From: Minisyncoccota bacterium
GTDB lineage: Bacteria > Patescibacteriota > Minisyncoccia > UBA6257 > 2-01-FULL-56-20
Assembly (NCBI GenBank): GCA_025449695.1
Contig: JANWIW010000018.1
Location: 1-46,255, forward strand
Direction: 5' to 3'
DNA: 46,255 bases
Positions 33,013-41,206 of the stretch are shown here, piece by piece. The first letter of the stretch is position 1; every line of letters starts with the position of its first letter. The translations under genes were made by a program, and so were the position numbers. The notes beneath the pieces were generated by a model. It did no database searches and was not told the origin of the DNA. It was given only the letters and a program-made list of their open reading frames with translations.

Positions 33013-33438
33013 ATGAGCGGCATGAAGAAAAAAGCACTACTCGTCTTCGCCGCCGCTTTCCTCCTGAATCTCGTGTGGGAGAACCTGCACGCCCGCCTCT
33101 ACCTAGGGTACAAAGGTGATCGCATCACGGAGTGGATCCTGGTCCGCGCGACGTTCTGGGATGCGGTCATAGTGACGGCCATCATCTTCGCCGCGCTCCG
33201 CCTGTCCCGCCGCGCACGTCCCTGGTTCATGGCCGTGGTCGGCATCGCCGTCGGGGTCGGCATCGAGAAGTGGGCCCTCTCGACCGCGCGCTGGGAATAC
33301 GGTCCCGCGATGTTTGTACTGCCCTTCCTTCATACTGGCCTTACGCCGACCATCCAGCTCGCGTCCACCGCCCTTCTGGTTTTCCTTCTCTTCGGGCAGA
33401 CCGGGAATTTCCGTCCCCCGGACCGTCCTGGAACATAA
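33013..33438 (+). CDS. Multi-pass membrane protein, 141 aa
   Basis: Function unknown. Four hydrophobic segments: about 6-22, 45-62 (FWDAVIVTAIIFAALRLS), 70-88 (FMAVVGIAVGVGIEKWAL) and 100-128. Conserved-looking polar residues in membrane context include the NLVWENLHARLY box after the first helix. I have seen this kind of small membrane protein without assigned function in CPR-like genomes but cannot name it. Next gene is the ECF sigma factor with its own promoter. Confidence 0.78.
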   Translation: MSGMKKKALLVFAAAFLLNLVWENLHARLYLGYKGDRITEWILVRATFWDAVIVTAIIFAALRLSRRARPWFMAVVGIAVGVGIEKWALSTARWEYGPAMFVLPFLHTGLTPTIQLASTALLVFLLFGQTGNFRPPDRPGT

Positions 33439-33475
33439 GGAAAGCATGAAGCCGCCGCGCCGGCCCCGGCGAATT

Positions 33476-33504
33476 TTGACTCAAGCCGCGGGCGAATGTA
33501 TTGT
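33476..33504 (+). promoter_or_regulatory. Promoter of the ECF sigma operon
   Basis: TTGACT (33476-33481), 17-nt spacer, TATTGT (33499-33504). It leaves a leader of about 50 nt before ATG 33561, without a clear SD. Confidence 0.6.
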
Positions 33505-33560
33505 AGGGGAGAGTTTCTGCCGCGCGAGCGGTAATTTTTAACCCTGCCCACCGTCTCAAT

Positions 33561-34079
33561 ATGCGGAAAGACTTAAGAAAACAGTTCCTCGAGGCTTACG
33601 ACCTCTACGCCGACGCCATCTATCGCCACTGCTTCTTCCGGGTGTACTCCAAGCCGTTGGCGGAAGAGCTCGCCCAAGAGGCGTTCCTGAAAACCTGGCA
33701 GTATCTGGCGAATGGGCACGAGGTGGAGAACCTGCGCGCGTTCCTTTACCGGGTTGCCAATAACCTGATCATCGATCACTCCCGGAAGAAGAAGGAAGAG
33801 CGGCTGGACAACCTGCTCGAGACCTCGCCGGACATCGAGCCTACAGAGGACGCGCGCGGCGAACTGGAGGCCGCGGAGCTCGCCGAGGAGGCGAAAGCGG
33901 CGATGGCCGGCCTCCGGCCGGAAGAGCGCGAGATCCTGACCCTGCGATACATAGACGAGCTTGATCTGAAGGAGATCGCAGAAGTGCTGGACATCACCGT
34001 GAACAACGTATCCGTCCGCCTGAATCGCGCCATGAAGGCCCTGCGCAAGGAACTGGAAGAGTCATCCCCCGAACAATGA
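33561..34079 (+). CDS. ECF-type RNA polymerase sigma factor
   Basis: The 172-aa protein has sigma region 2 (DLYADAIYRHCFFRV...AEELAQEAFLKTWQYL) and region 4 (LRPEEREILTLRYIDELDL, then EIAEVLDITVNNVSVRLNRA), joined by an acidic linker. Regions 1 and 3 are missing, as in the ECF class. It would redirect RNA polymerase to a special promoter set. It overlaps the next gene by 4 nt (ATGA). That gene encodes a membrane protein of the kind that acts as anti-sigma factor, so the pair likely forms an envelope-signal switch. Confidence 0.93.
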   Translation: MRKDLRKQFLEAYDLYADAIYRHCFFRVYSKPLAEELAQEAFLKTWQYLANGHEVENLRAFLYRVANNLIIDHSRKKKEERLDNLLETSPDIEPTEDARGELEAAELAEEAKAAMAGLRPEEREILTLRYIDELDLKEIAEVLDITVNNVSVRLNRAMKALRKELEESSPEQ

Positions 34080-35311
34080 ACGACCCGCTGCAACAACTGA
34101 AGGAACGCTCCAAGGGACTCCGCCTGGATCCCGGACGGAAGGCCGCCATGCGGTCGCTTTTGGTGCGGTTCATGGACGCGCACGAGGCGGTGGCCATACG
34201 CCCCGCGAGCGTGCCCTTTTCAATGCTTTTGAAGCGCTTCGCCCCGGCGGGCGTAGCCCTGCTCATCATCCTCGCGGGCGGCGGTACGTCGCTCGCGGCC
34301 GATTCGGCTCTGCCCGGCGATCCCCTTTATACGATCAAGCTGAAGGTGAATGAGCCCATCCTCGCCGCCTTCCAAGCCTCTCCTGCCGCCAAAGCGGAGT
34401 GGCATGCCCATGTCGCGGTGCGCCGCTTGGAGGAGGCTGACCAGCTTGCCATCGAGGGCAGGTTGGATGCGGCGGCCAAAGCGGAGCTGGAGACGCATTT
34501 CGAGGGTTCTGCTTCGAAAGCCGCTGCGGCTGTCGCCGAGCTGAACGCGAAGGGAGACGCGGAGGCCGCGTCGAACGTGGCCGTGAACCTGGAATCGGAC
34601 CTGAATGCCCACGCTAGGATTCTGGCGGACCTGGACGCCAAGGATGAGCCCGCCATCGCCGCCATAGAAACCCTGCGCGCGACGGTTGTCGCCGAACCCC
34701 GGCCGGAGAGCTCGCTTATCCGCAAGATCCGTTCCGCGCTCGTTGAAGTGAAGAAGGCCCGCGGCGAGGCCGAAGTGAAGGTTGCCGCCAATGCCTCCGC
34801 CCCCGACGTATCCCGCGCGGCATCGAACAAGATCGACGCTGCGGGACGAGCCATTGAGAACGTGATGGTGTTCGTGGGCAAAAACTCCGGCAAGCTGGCT
34901 GCCGAGGCGTCCGCGGACGCGCTCGCGAGGCTCGGCCAGGCGGACGTTCTGTACGCCGAGGCCAAGGCTAGCCTCGAGGCAGGGGAGTACGGCGAAGCCT
35001 TCAGGCTTGCCAACCGCGCCGAACGAGCCGCACAAGAGACCAGGGTACTGGCCGGGGCACAGCTCCAGGCCGACACTCAGGCCGGCTTGTCCGGCCGGGA
35101 TGCAGCCACGGCTGCCCCCGCCGCGCTGAACTTCCTGACCGTGCAAAATCCCCAGGCCGATGACGATGACAGTGTTATAATGGGAAGTGCCGGGGATGGA
35201 GCGGCCGCCGGAGCATCCGGCACCGCCACCTCGACCCTCTCTCCGGGCGGAGGCATGAGCGGCCCGAACCCCAATTTGAATGTGGACGGTACGTCGGAAT
35301 TAAACCGCTGA
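34076..35311 (+). CDS. DUF5667-type membrane protein, probable anti-sigma factor
   Basis: The 411 aa begin with a cytoplasmic part of about 55 residues (ERSKGLRLDPGRKAAMRSLL) that could bind the sigma factor. One transmembrane helix follows (about 57-72), then the box SALPGDPLYTIKLKVNEPI, which marks DUF5667-type extracytoplasmic domains. Long Ala/Glu-rich helices (about 100-340) come next, then a Gly/Ser/Pro-rich tail ending LNVDGTSELNR. Gene order (sigma then anti-sigma, ATGA overlap) supports the role; binding is inferred. It is full length with a terminator at 35334. Confidence 0.85.
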   Translation: MNDPLQQLKERSKGLRLDPGRKAAMRSLLVRFMDAHEAVAIRPASVPFSMLLKRFAPAGVALLIILAGGGTSLAADSALPGDPLYTIKLKVNEPILAAFQASPAAKAEWHAHVAVRRLEEADQLAIEGRLDAAAKAELETHFEGSASKAAAAVAELNAKGDAEAASNVAVNLESDLNAHARILADLDAKDEPAIAAIETLRATVVAEPRPESSLIRKIRSALVEVKKARGEAEVKVAANASAPDVSRAASNKIDAAGRAIENVMVFVGKNSGKLAAEASADALARLGQADVLYAEAKASLEAGEYGEAFRLANRAERAAQETRVLAGAQLQADTQAGLSGRDAATAAPAALNFLTVQNPQADDDDSVIMGSAGDGAAAGASGTATSTLSPGGGMSGPNPNLNVDGTSELNR

Positions 35312-35333
35312 CGCGCCGGCTGCAGGAGGGAAG

Positions 35334-35362
35334 TCCCGTGTGTGAGGCACGGGATTTTCTTT
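35334..35362 (+). terminator. Terminator of the sigma/anti-sigma operon
   Basis: TCCCGTG-7 nt-CACGGGA followed by TTTTCTTTT. Confidence 0.8.
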
Positions 35363-35390
35363 TGTCCGAAAGCGTTGGAGGTAAATATTG

Positions 35391-35471
35391 ATGAGGAACA
35401 GCGAGTCTCTCTTGGCCTCTGAGCTGCGAACCTTTTTCACAAAAGGCAGGATGTCGATTCCTAAGTTTTGA
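35391..35471 (+). CDS. Possible 26-aa ORF or gene remnant
   Basis: ATG 35391 is preceded by TTGGAGG at good SD spacing, which is rare here. The frame encodes MRNSESLLASELRTFFTKGR plus six residues and stops at 35469-35471, just inside the 3' end of the convergent AT-rich EamA gene. It may be a true small gene, or the beginning of a gene truncated when the transporter segment arrived. I cannot assign a function. Confidence 0.3.
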   Translation: MRNSESLLASELRTFFTKGRMSIPKF

Positions 35472-36363
35472 GCCTGTAGTTGTTGAGTTGCTTGCGTTTT
35501 GTCAGATTCGAGATATGCGGCAATGCAGCGGCTGAAATAATGAGGATCGCACCCAGGATAACTCTCGCTGTGAATGCCTCGCGAAAGATCAAGATGCCGA
35601 AAGAGATACTGAACACTATCTCGAGCAATCCCAGTAAGCCACCGACACTTGCCTCAATATACTTAAGGCCCTCAATGATAGCCCAAAAGCCCAAGATGCC
35701 TGCAACGACATATCCGATTTGATACCCCCACGCTATATCCCAACCAGGTAAATGTTGTTCTTCTCTCAATATCAAAGAAAGGATCCCATTGGTAGGTATG
35801 ATAATGAGCCAACTGAGCCATGTTAAATACAAAGCAGAATAAGTGCTCGATAGCTTTTTCGAGGACGAAACTTCTCCGCCGCTCGCAAGCCCGTTCAGCA
35901 TAGCCATGCAAGCTGCAAGAACAGCGAATGCAGTTACGGAAAATGAGAAAATCACATAGAGTCCTGCGCAGGCAGTAATGAAAGAGAGCGCTTTCACCAG
36001 AGTTAATCTTTCTTTCAGGAAGAGAAAGCCAAAGGCGTACATCGTAAGAAGCATAGTAACGAAAAAGAGCAGGGTAGCGGTGCCAATATCCATGTTATTG
36101 AAGGCGTAGAATATAGGGGCCTGAGTCGCGGAGGTGAATAGCAAATAGATAAACAACCATCTCCAATCCTTCCTTTGCAAAGGAATTATCTGCTTTTTAT
36201 AGTACAAAATAGGAAACAGCACGATGGTAATAATCAATGCCCTTGTCCACCCTTGATAGAAAATGCCGAAAGATGATCCCATCAGCCGGGACCATATACC
36301 GTAACTGCCGAACATCAGCGCCGAGAGAAGTATTAACAAAAATCCCTTACGTGAAGATTGCAT
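35461..36363 (-). CDS. EamA/DMT-superfamily transporter
   Basis: A 300-aa membrane protein with ten predicted helices in two EamA halves: N-terminal GFLLILLSALMFGSYGIWSR and C-terminal GGLLGLLEIVFSISFGILIF with the typical closing helix (VILGAILIISAAALPHI). Members export or import small metabolites; substrate unknown. The gene is distinctly AT-richer than the flanking genes and stands alone, convergent with the sigma operon, so horizontal acquisition is likely. A TAATAAT lies 8-9 nt before the ATG. Downstream lies the SD-led 26-codon ORF. Confidence 0.9.
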   Translation of the reverse strand: MQSSRKGFLLILLSALMFGSYGIWSRLMGSSFGIFYQGWTRALIITIVLFPILYYKKQIIPLQRKDWRWLFIYLLFTSATQAPIFYAFNNMDIGTATLLFFVTMLLTMYAFGFLFLKERLTLVKALSFITACAGLYVIFSFSVTAFAVLAACMAMLNGLASGGEVSSSKKLSSTYSALYLTWLSWLIIIPTNGILSLILREEQHLPGWDIAWGYQIGYVVAGILGFWAIIEGLKYIEASVGGLLGLLEIVFSISFGILIFREAFTARVILGAILIISAAALPHISNLTKRKQLNNYRLKT

Positions 36364-36430
36364 ATGCGTTCATTATTACGCTCTACCTTCCTGGTGACAA
36401 GAAATCCCAAGAACCGGCAAGTGCTCTCCA

Positions 36431-36554
36431 CCCCGTACTCGATGCGGGGATGATGACTAGCACTGTCCTCCTTCGCCAAGGCTTTCCCACTCCGCTAAAG
36501 CTTCGCGGGACACTTGAAAATCTAAGGCTCGATTACGCGCCTAAGATTTTCTAA
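36431..36554 (-). repeat. tRNA 3' hairpin module C plus GC palindromes (after tRNA-Ala)
   Basis: On the minus strand, TAGAAAATCTTAGGC pairs with GCCTTAGATTTTC (one T-T mismatch; 36515-36554). GTCCCGCGAAGCTTTAGCGG...GGAC follows (36465-36512), then CCCCGCATCGAGTACGGGG (36431-36449), which nearly matches the palindrome in module D. Confidence 0.75.
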
Positions 36555-36555
36555 G

Positions 36556-36626
36556 TGGACCCAGGGAGAATCGGACTCCCACCTCGGCAATGCGAATGCC
36601 GCGTAATACCATTTTACTATGGGCCC
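36556..36626 (-). tRNA. tRNA-Ala(CGC)
   Basis: 71-nt cloverleaf: acceptor GGGCCCA/TGGGTCC with the G3-U70 wobble that defines alanine identity, D stem GTAA/TTAC, anticodon stem CGGCA/TGCCG, loop TTCGCAT (anticodon CGC), T arm GGGAG-TCCGATT-CTCCC, discriminator A. CCA is not encoded. Confidence 0.92.
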
Positions 36627-36638
36627 AAAACGGAGATT

Positions 36639-36669
36639 AGTATACCTGACTTTCTTCCCAAATTCCAAG
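36639..36669 (-). promoter_or_regulatory. Promoter of tRNA-Ala
   Basis: On the minus strand TATACT (36639-36644) with TTGGAA about 18 nt further upstream. The -10 ends 12 nt before tRNA position 1. The rest of 36670-36790 shows no gene. Confidence 0.5.
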
Positions 36670-36794
36670 TGATAAACAGGGCAAATAGCGCAGATCCGAG
36701 GTCATGAAACTCCGATTTACCTGCCGGCTTACGACCTGCGCACCACGACCTACCGCCCCTTGCGTTATCCACTTACGGGAAGGCGCAATTATCG

Positions 36795-36800
36795 TATAAT
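36795..36800 (+). promoter_or_regulatory. -10 box of the 36842 gene
   Basis: Perfect TATAAT giving a leader of about 35 nt; the -35 is weak. Confidence 0.5.
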
Positions 36801-36841
36801 CAATCCATAAAGGTCGAGTTTTCCTTCTATTCCAAATCCAA

Positions 36842-37519
36842 ATGAATACTTGGACAGGAGTGGTGGTGGGATCGCTCGTCAACCTCTGGGACTCGGTAGT
36901 CGCCTATATACCGAACCTCCTGGGGGCGATCATCATCTTCATCATCGGCCTCATTGTTGCGGCCGTGATCGGGAAGGTCATCGAGCGTATTTTCGAGGCC
37001 ATCAAGCTCGACACCGCTCTCACTAAAGCCGGTCTTGCGCCTCATTTCGAGCGGGCAGGCATGCGCCTTCGCGCGGCTATGTTCCTCGGACGCCTGGTTT
37101 ACTGGTTCATCGTCATCGGCTTCCTCTTGGCGGCGGTGAACGCGCTCCAGCTTACGACCTTCGCGGTCTTCCTCGGACAGGCCCTCGGCTTCCTCGGCAA
37201 CGTGGTGGTCGCGGTCCTCATCATGCTCGCGGCGATCGTGATCGGGAACGTGGTCAGAAGCATCGTGCAGGGTTCCGTGATGAGCGCCCGCCTCGGCGGC
37301 GCGTCTTTCCTCGGCGCCCTGGCCTGGTGGGCGATCACTATCTTCGGCCTTCTGGCCGCGCTCACCCAGCTGAACATTGCGGAGAGCGTGATCAACGCCC
37401 TCGTGTACGGAGTGATCGCGATGCTCGCGATCGCCGGCGGCCTGGCCTTCGGGCTGGGCGGCCGCGATGCGGCGGCGGATCTTATCCGTCGCGCGCGCGA
37501 GAACATGCATCACAAGTAG
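36842..37519 (+). CDS. Membrane protein with conserved TM-helix (MscS-related) repeats
   Basis: The 225-aa protein has five hydrophobic segments with two copies of the conserved transmembrane-helix motif seen next to mechanosensitive channels: IPNLLGAIIIFIIGLIVAAV followed by GKVIERIF, and FLGNVVVAVLIMLAAIVIGN followed by VVRSIV. The end GGLAFGLGGRDAAADLIRR is typical of this TM_helix family. There is no soluble MscS beta domain, so it is a channel-like protein of uncertain activity. Strong terminator follows. Confidence 0.85.
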   Translation: MNTWTGVVVGSLVNLWDSVVAYIPNLLGAIIIFIIGLIVAAVIGKVIERIFEAIKLDTALTKAGLAPHFERAGMRLRAAMFLGRLVYWFIVIGFLLAAVNALQLTTFAVFLGQALGFLGNVVVAVLIMLAAIVIGNVVRSIVQGSVMSARLGGASFLGALAWWAITIFGLLAALTQLNIAESVINALVYGVIAMLAIAGGLAFGLGGRDAAADLIRRARENMHHK

Positions 37520-37538
37520 GTTCGTCCTTTGCACGCGC

Positions 37539-37571
37539 AAACGGCCCCGTACCGTCTGTACGGGGCCGTTT
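37539..37571 (+). terminator. Strong terminator of the 36842 gene
   Basis: AAACGGCCCCGTAC-5 nt-GTACGGGGCCGTTT, a perfect 14-bp stem, followed by GGTTTCG. Confidence 0.8.
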
Positions 37572-37592
37572 GGTTTCGTGGCGCGCGGGATT

Positions 37593-37598
37593 TATAAT
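37593..37598 (+). promoter_or_regulatory. -10 box of the 37605-41144 cluster (leaderless type)
   Basis: Perfect TATAAT, 6 nt before ATG 37605. Confidence 0.6.
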
Positions 37599-37604
37599 GG
37601 ATAT

Positions 37605-37883
37605 ATGGCGCGCAGGCAAAGCCCCGACCGGTACTACGACACGCTGCTGGAACGGGACCAGCAGAGGTCCTGGTGGCGGATTGCCTTGCGTTACCTCGCG
37701 ACCGTCATTACCTTCATCGCCATCATGCTCCTCGTGCTCTCTATGTATTGGGTCTGGGAGGATTATTCAGCGGACGGGTACAGGGGGCTGACCTGGGAAA
37801 GCTTCTCGGAGCGGGCGGAGTTCCGCTGGAACGAGTTCCTGCAGGGCCGCATCGGCCTTGAGCAGTGCGACAATATCTGCTGA
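37605..37883 (+). CDS. Small single-pass membrane protein, 92 aa
   Basis: Function unknown. A charged cytoplasmic start (RRQSPDRYYDTLLERDQQ) precedes one transmembrane helix (about 27-49, YLATVITFIAIMLLVLSMYW) and a short acidic/aromatic outer tail (YSADGYRGLTWESFSERAEF). A conserved-looking Cys pair ends it (EQCDNIC). It is the first gene of a tight cluster with the next three genes (3-nt gap, 11-nt overlap, 5-nt gap), so it probably works with them. Confidence 0.75.
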   Translation: MARRQSPDRYYDTLLERDQQRSWWRIALRYLATVITFIAIMLLVLSMYWVWEDYSADGYRGLTWESFSERAEFRWNEFLQGRIGLEQCDNIC

Positions 37884-37886
37884 GCC

Positions 37887-38057
37887 ATGACTGACGCCGA
37901 AAAGATAAGAACAATAGAGGAGGTCCTGCGCCGCTACCGCGGGCGCATGCGCTCCCTGGAGCTGGACACGGACGCGAAGATGAGGCAGATTTTCAGGAAG
38001 ATCAAGGAGAGGCGGCTCGAGGAAATACGCGCTAAAATAAAAGCACATGCCAAATAG
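37887..38057 (+). CDS. Small charged helical protein, 56 aa
   Basis: Not recognised. It starts 3 nt after the preceding stop and overlaps the next gene by 11 nt (ATG 38047 lies inside its last codons). The sequence is almost one long basic/acidic helix: MTDAEKIRTIEEVLRRYRGR ... IKERRLEEIRAKIKAHAK. The regular heptad of Ile/Leu/Met suggests a coiled coil that may bind a partner or nucleic acid. Coupled position argues that it is real despite its size. Confidence 0.65.
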   Translation: MTDAEKIRTIEEVLRRYRGRMRSLELDTDAKMRQIFRKIKERRLEEIRAKIKAHAK

Positions 38058-40812
38058 CCCTGCGGGCGAAGCTATTCCAGAGAACGCGGAGATGCACGAA
38101 GCGGACCCCGCCTTCTTCGAGACGCAGGGAGAGGTCCTTCCGGCGGAAGCGGCAGAGCGGCTGGAAACGGAGGTCGCCGGGACGGAGCGCCAGGTCCAGC
38201 TCGTGGCGCACGGATTCGAAGCGCAGCTGAAGAGCCATCATGTGGACGCGATCACGGCCGCGGAGGGCCATGCAGTAGTCGAGGATTTCACTTCCCAGGC
38301 GGTGGCGATCGGCAAAGAGACCCGCACGGAGGTCAGCGCGGTGTTGCACCCCAAGGCCGAAACTTCCAATTTGAACACTTATGGCGACACGCCCGAGGCC
38401 GAGCGGCAGGCGGACAGCGTGGTGAAGGCGCTGCACGATATCATGGGCGAGCGGATGCACGAGAGTCGCTTCTCCATCAAGGGCGGCGCGGAGAAGGACA
38501 ATCTGAGCCACCGCCTGGCGAAGCCAGGCGAGCAGGGGGACGAGTTCGTGATCGAGATCGGCAGGGACACGGATCCTCTCGAGGCCGCCACCCGCATCGC
38601 CGACTACCTGGATGCCAGGTCTCAGAAAGCGGAGGCGCGGCCGGCGGACGCGAAGCCAGAGCAGGCGCCTTCGGTGGAGGACGCGGAGAAGACCAGGGTC
38701 TACCCCGATCATCTCGAAGATCCTGCGATGAAGAACGCCATCGAGGGTATACTGGCCGCCACGAACAAGTACATGGGGGAGGTCATGCAGGGGAAATGGG
38801 GCAAGATACAACAGGAGGAGGCGAAAAGCGATTGGGGCAAGGCATGGGATAAGATCTTCCACCTTCACCAAGCCAGGGAGCTCGGCGCGTTCGCCCGCAT
38901 GTATCCGGAAAAGGCAACGGCGTACGCGGCGGCGTTCGAGCCGCTGCGGCGGGCTCAGGAACAGAACCAAAAAGAGGATGAAGCCCTCGCAAAGGCAGAA
39001 GAGGCGAAGGCTGCCAGCGGACATGCCGCGGAGGAAAGATCCGCCCCCGAACCCCGCCTTTATAAGAATCCGGCGGAAGATCCCCTGGTCAGGGAGGTCT
39101 TGCGTTCCGTCCGCGTGCGGACCGAAGCAGGGACGCAGGACGTTCGCCGCAGCGAATGGAGGTCTCGGAAAGGACCCGTTCGACAGGAGGATGAGGCGCG
39201 CCGCATCCAGATGACGGAATGGACCAAGTTTTTGCACGATCATCCCGAACAGGCGGCTGCGTATCGGAGCTTGTTAGAACCTTTGCGCAAGGCTTTTGAG
39301 GGAGAGGAGGCCATCAGTGGAACTCTGGAGAAGGCGGCGCGCACAGCCGACGAAATGGCTGCTGGCGGGAGTGACCGCAACGCGATCTACGCTGACCTGC
39401 AGCGGGAGGCATGGAAGGGCTTGTTGAAGGCCCATCCGGAAGCGGTGGCTGCATACCGCGCCCGGTTGATGAGCGCGTTCAGTGAACGACGGGCGGAATC
39501 TGCCAAGGCGCGGATAGAGACATTCGCCGATTCACTTGAAGAAAAAGCGCAGGCCGGCCAGGTAGTAGATGCGCTCCATAACCTCATGGGCGAGAAGTTG
39601 AACGATCACCGCTTTTACATAAAGACCGGCGCGCTTGCGGACCATATGAGTTACCGCTTGCCGAAACCCGGCGAAAAGGAAGACGAGCTCGTGATCGAGA
39701 TCGGCCGGGATACCGATCCGGGCCAGGCGGCCGCCTACATCGCGAACATCCTTGCCTCCAGGGAACCGAAGGTCGAGAGTCCCCCTCTGGACCTGCGCCG
39801 CCCGGAGCATAAGTACGGGGAGGAACTCGCCAAAGCGGTCGCGGAGATGATGCCGGATGCCCGCCGGGCCGTCCTCGAGAAGGCCGAACGCATCACCGGT
39901 ATCATCCGGGAGCAGATAGGGGACGACGCGTACCAGGAACTCGGCATCCAGTTCAGGCTGGGTGGCCCGATCGCGTCGCTCGATAAAGACGGCAAGATAC
40001 TCGTCAACCTGAATGTGCTTCACATCCCTCTCTTGGAAGCGGTCGCGCGAATCGCAAATCTCGGGACTCTGGTAGAAGCTGCCGCCCCGCAGGAGGGTGC
40101 CGCCCCCGAAGAAGACGCCGCTCCCGGCAAAGAGGAGAGCGTGCCGGCAAGCAGGGGCCGTGTCCTGCAGTTCGACCAGCGCAACATGTCTCCCGGGGAG
40201 CGGGTACCCCACGCGCGCACGGAGTATTTCGATGCCCGTCAAAGACTTGCAATAGGCTTGGCCGACGGCATGACGCCTTTGGAGGCGGAACGCCTTATCC
40301 GCGACGTGGAGCAGATGGCCCGGGGAGCGCATAGCGAGGAGGAAGCGCGAGGCGTTGCGGCAGAGTTCGCCGAAAACGCCGAGCTGTCTCCCGGCGAGAC
40401 CACCCTCCTCACCGATGCCCTTTTGGCGCGCCACGCTTATCTTGAGAGCGTCCGCGCCCTGCGCAACGGGCTCATGGCGACGAGGCGCAAAGAGGTGGAG
40501 GCTTTCGCATTGCAGGAGTGGGGCTATGGCCCCTACGCGCCCGATGACGAGGAGGGCATACGCAATTACATTGAGGGACGGATGGACCACTACGAACGGA
40601 GCGAGCTTCTGGAAAAGATGGTGCTGGAGGAGCGGGAACTGGTCCACCAGGAGCGCCTGGCGTGCATGCCGCTCACCTTGCGTGAAATCTTCCATAGGAC
40701 ACTGGCCAGGACCAGGCAAAGGGCGGAAAGGGAAACGGCCGGCGCGGAGCGGGTCGCCGCGCCGCCGGACGACCTGGCAGTGGCGGAGACTCTTCCCCCG
40801 ATCGCCGCATAA
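38047..40812 (+). CDS. Large cytoplasmic repeat protein of unknown function, 921 aa
   Basis: Not recognised. No signal peptide or membrane segment. Two copies of a domain of about 70 residues are visible: ALHDIMGERMHESRFSIKGG...EFVIEIGRDTDPLEAA near 125-195, and ALHNLMGEKLNDHRFYIKTG...ELVIEIGRDTDPGQAA near 510-575. A weaker third lies near 620-675 (IQFRLGGPIASLDKDGKILV). A second repeat class, W(K/D)xxxxxHPExAxAYRxxLxxL, occurs three times (about 260-300, 395-425, 455-480). The rest is Glu/Ala/Arg-rich helix with probable coiled coils. It follows two small genes and precedes a fourth by 5 nt. Confidence 0.8.
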   Translation: MPNSPAGEAIPENAEMHEADPAFFETQGEVLPAEAAERLETEVAGTERQVQLVAHGFEAQLKSHHVDAITAAEGHAVVEDFTSQAVAIGKETRTEVSAVLHPKAETSNLNTYGDTPEAERQADSVVKALHDIMGERMHESRFSIKGGAEKDNLSHRLAKPGEQGDEFVIEIGRDTDPLEAATRIADYLDARSQKAEARPADAKPEQAPSVEDAEKTRVYPDHLEDPAMKNAIEGILAATNKYMGEVMQGKWGKIQQEEAKSDWGKAWDKIFHLHQARELGAFARMYPEKATAYAAAFEPLRRAQEQNQKEDEALAKAEEAKAASGHAAEERSAPEPRLYKNPAEDPLVREVLRSVRVRTEAGTQDVRRSEWRSRKGPVRQEDEARRIQMTEWTKFLHDHPEQAAAYRSLLEPLRKAFEGEEAISGTLEKAARTADEMAAGGSDRNAIYADLQREAWKGLLKAHPEAVAAYRARLMSAFSERRAESAKARIETFADSLEEKAQAGQVVDALHNLMGEKLNDHRFYIKTGALADHMSYRLPKPGEKEDELVIEIGRDTDPGQAAAYIANILASREPKVESPPLDLRRPEHKYGEELAKAVAEMMPDARRAVLEKAERITGIIREQIGDDAYQELGIQFRLGGPIASLDKDGKILVNLNVLHIPLLEAVARIANLGTLVEAAAPQEGAAPEEDAAPGKEESVPASRGRVLQFDQRNMSPGERVPHARTEYFDARQRLAIGLADGMTPLEAERLIRDVEQMARGAHSEEEARGVAAEFAENAELSPGETTLLTDALLARHAYLESVRALRNGLMATRRKEVEAFALQEWGYGPYAPDDEEGIRNYIEGRMDHYERSELLEKMVLEERELVHQERLACMPLTLREIFHRTLARTRQRAERETAGAERVAAPPDDLAVAETLPPIAA

Positions 40813-40817
40813 CTTCC

Positions 40818-41144
40818 ATGCGTGACATCGCCATTGATCTTACCGGACCTCCGCTGAACGACTTCGTCGCGGAACTCGGATTGGACCGCTTGCCCTTTCC
40901 GGAGCGGGAAAAGGTTCTGACCTCCATCGCCGGCAGCATCTTCGAAGGCGCGCTGGTCCGGATCCTGGAAGAGATGGGAGAGGTGAAAGGCGCCGCGCTC
41001 GATGCCGCATTGGACGCAGCGCCTTCCGGCGACCCCGAGGCGCTTGTCCGGACGCTGCGCGAACACGTCCCCGGCCTGGACCAGGCGCTCGCGGAGGAAG
41101 CGTCGGCGTTCCGCTTAGACGCAGTCGCGACGATGAGAGAATAG
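40818..41144 (+). CDS. Small helical protein, DUF5663-like
   Basis: The 108-aa acidic helical protein resembles small CPR proteins with a pattern of a buried helix, a KVL(T/S)xIxxxIxExxLxRILEEM stretch and a variable end (here REKVLTSIAGSIFEGALVRI). Function unknown. It starts 5 nt after the 921-aa gene's stop without an SD, so it is translated by coupling. It is the last gene of the 37605 cluster. Confidence 0.7.
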   Translation: MRDIAIDLTGPPLNDFVAELGLDRLPFPEREKVLTSIAGSIFEGALVRILEEMGEVKGAALDAALDAAPSGDPEALVRTLREHVPGLDQALAEEASAFRLDAVATMRE

Positions 41145-41149
41145 TTCCG

Positions 41150-41204
41150 AGTTGCTAGTTCCTAGAGAACTCAAAACTAGAAACTAAGAACCAAGAACTA
41201 GGAA
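41150..41204 (+). repeat. Patterned CTAG/AACTAGAA leader repeat
   Basis: AGTTGCTAGTTCCTAGAGAA continues as repeated AACTAGAAACTAAGAACC units ending 2 nt before ATG 41207 of the methyltransferase gene. Confidence 0.65.
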
Positions 41205-41206
41205 CT

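Noticed and set aside
38032-39243. Long minus-strand frames over the 921-aa gene (also 39532-40719)
   Set aside because: The plus strand has duplicated domains conserved at protein level; the minus frames show none.
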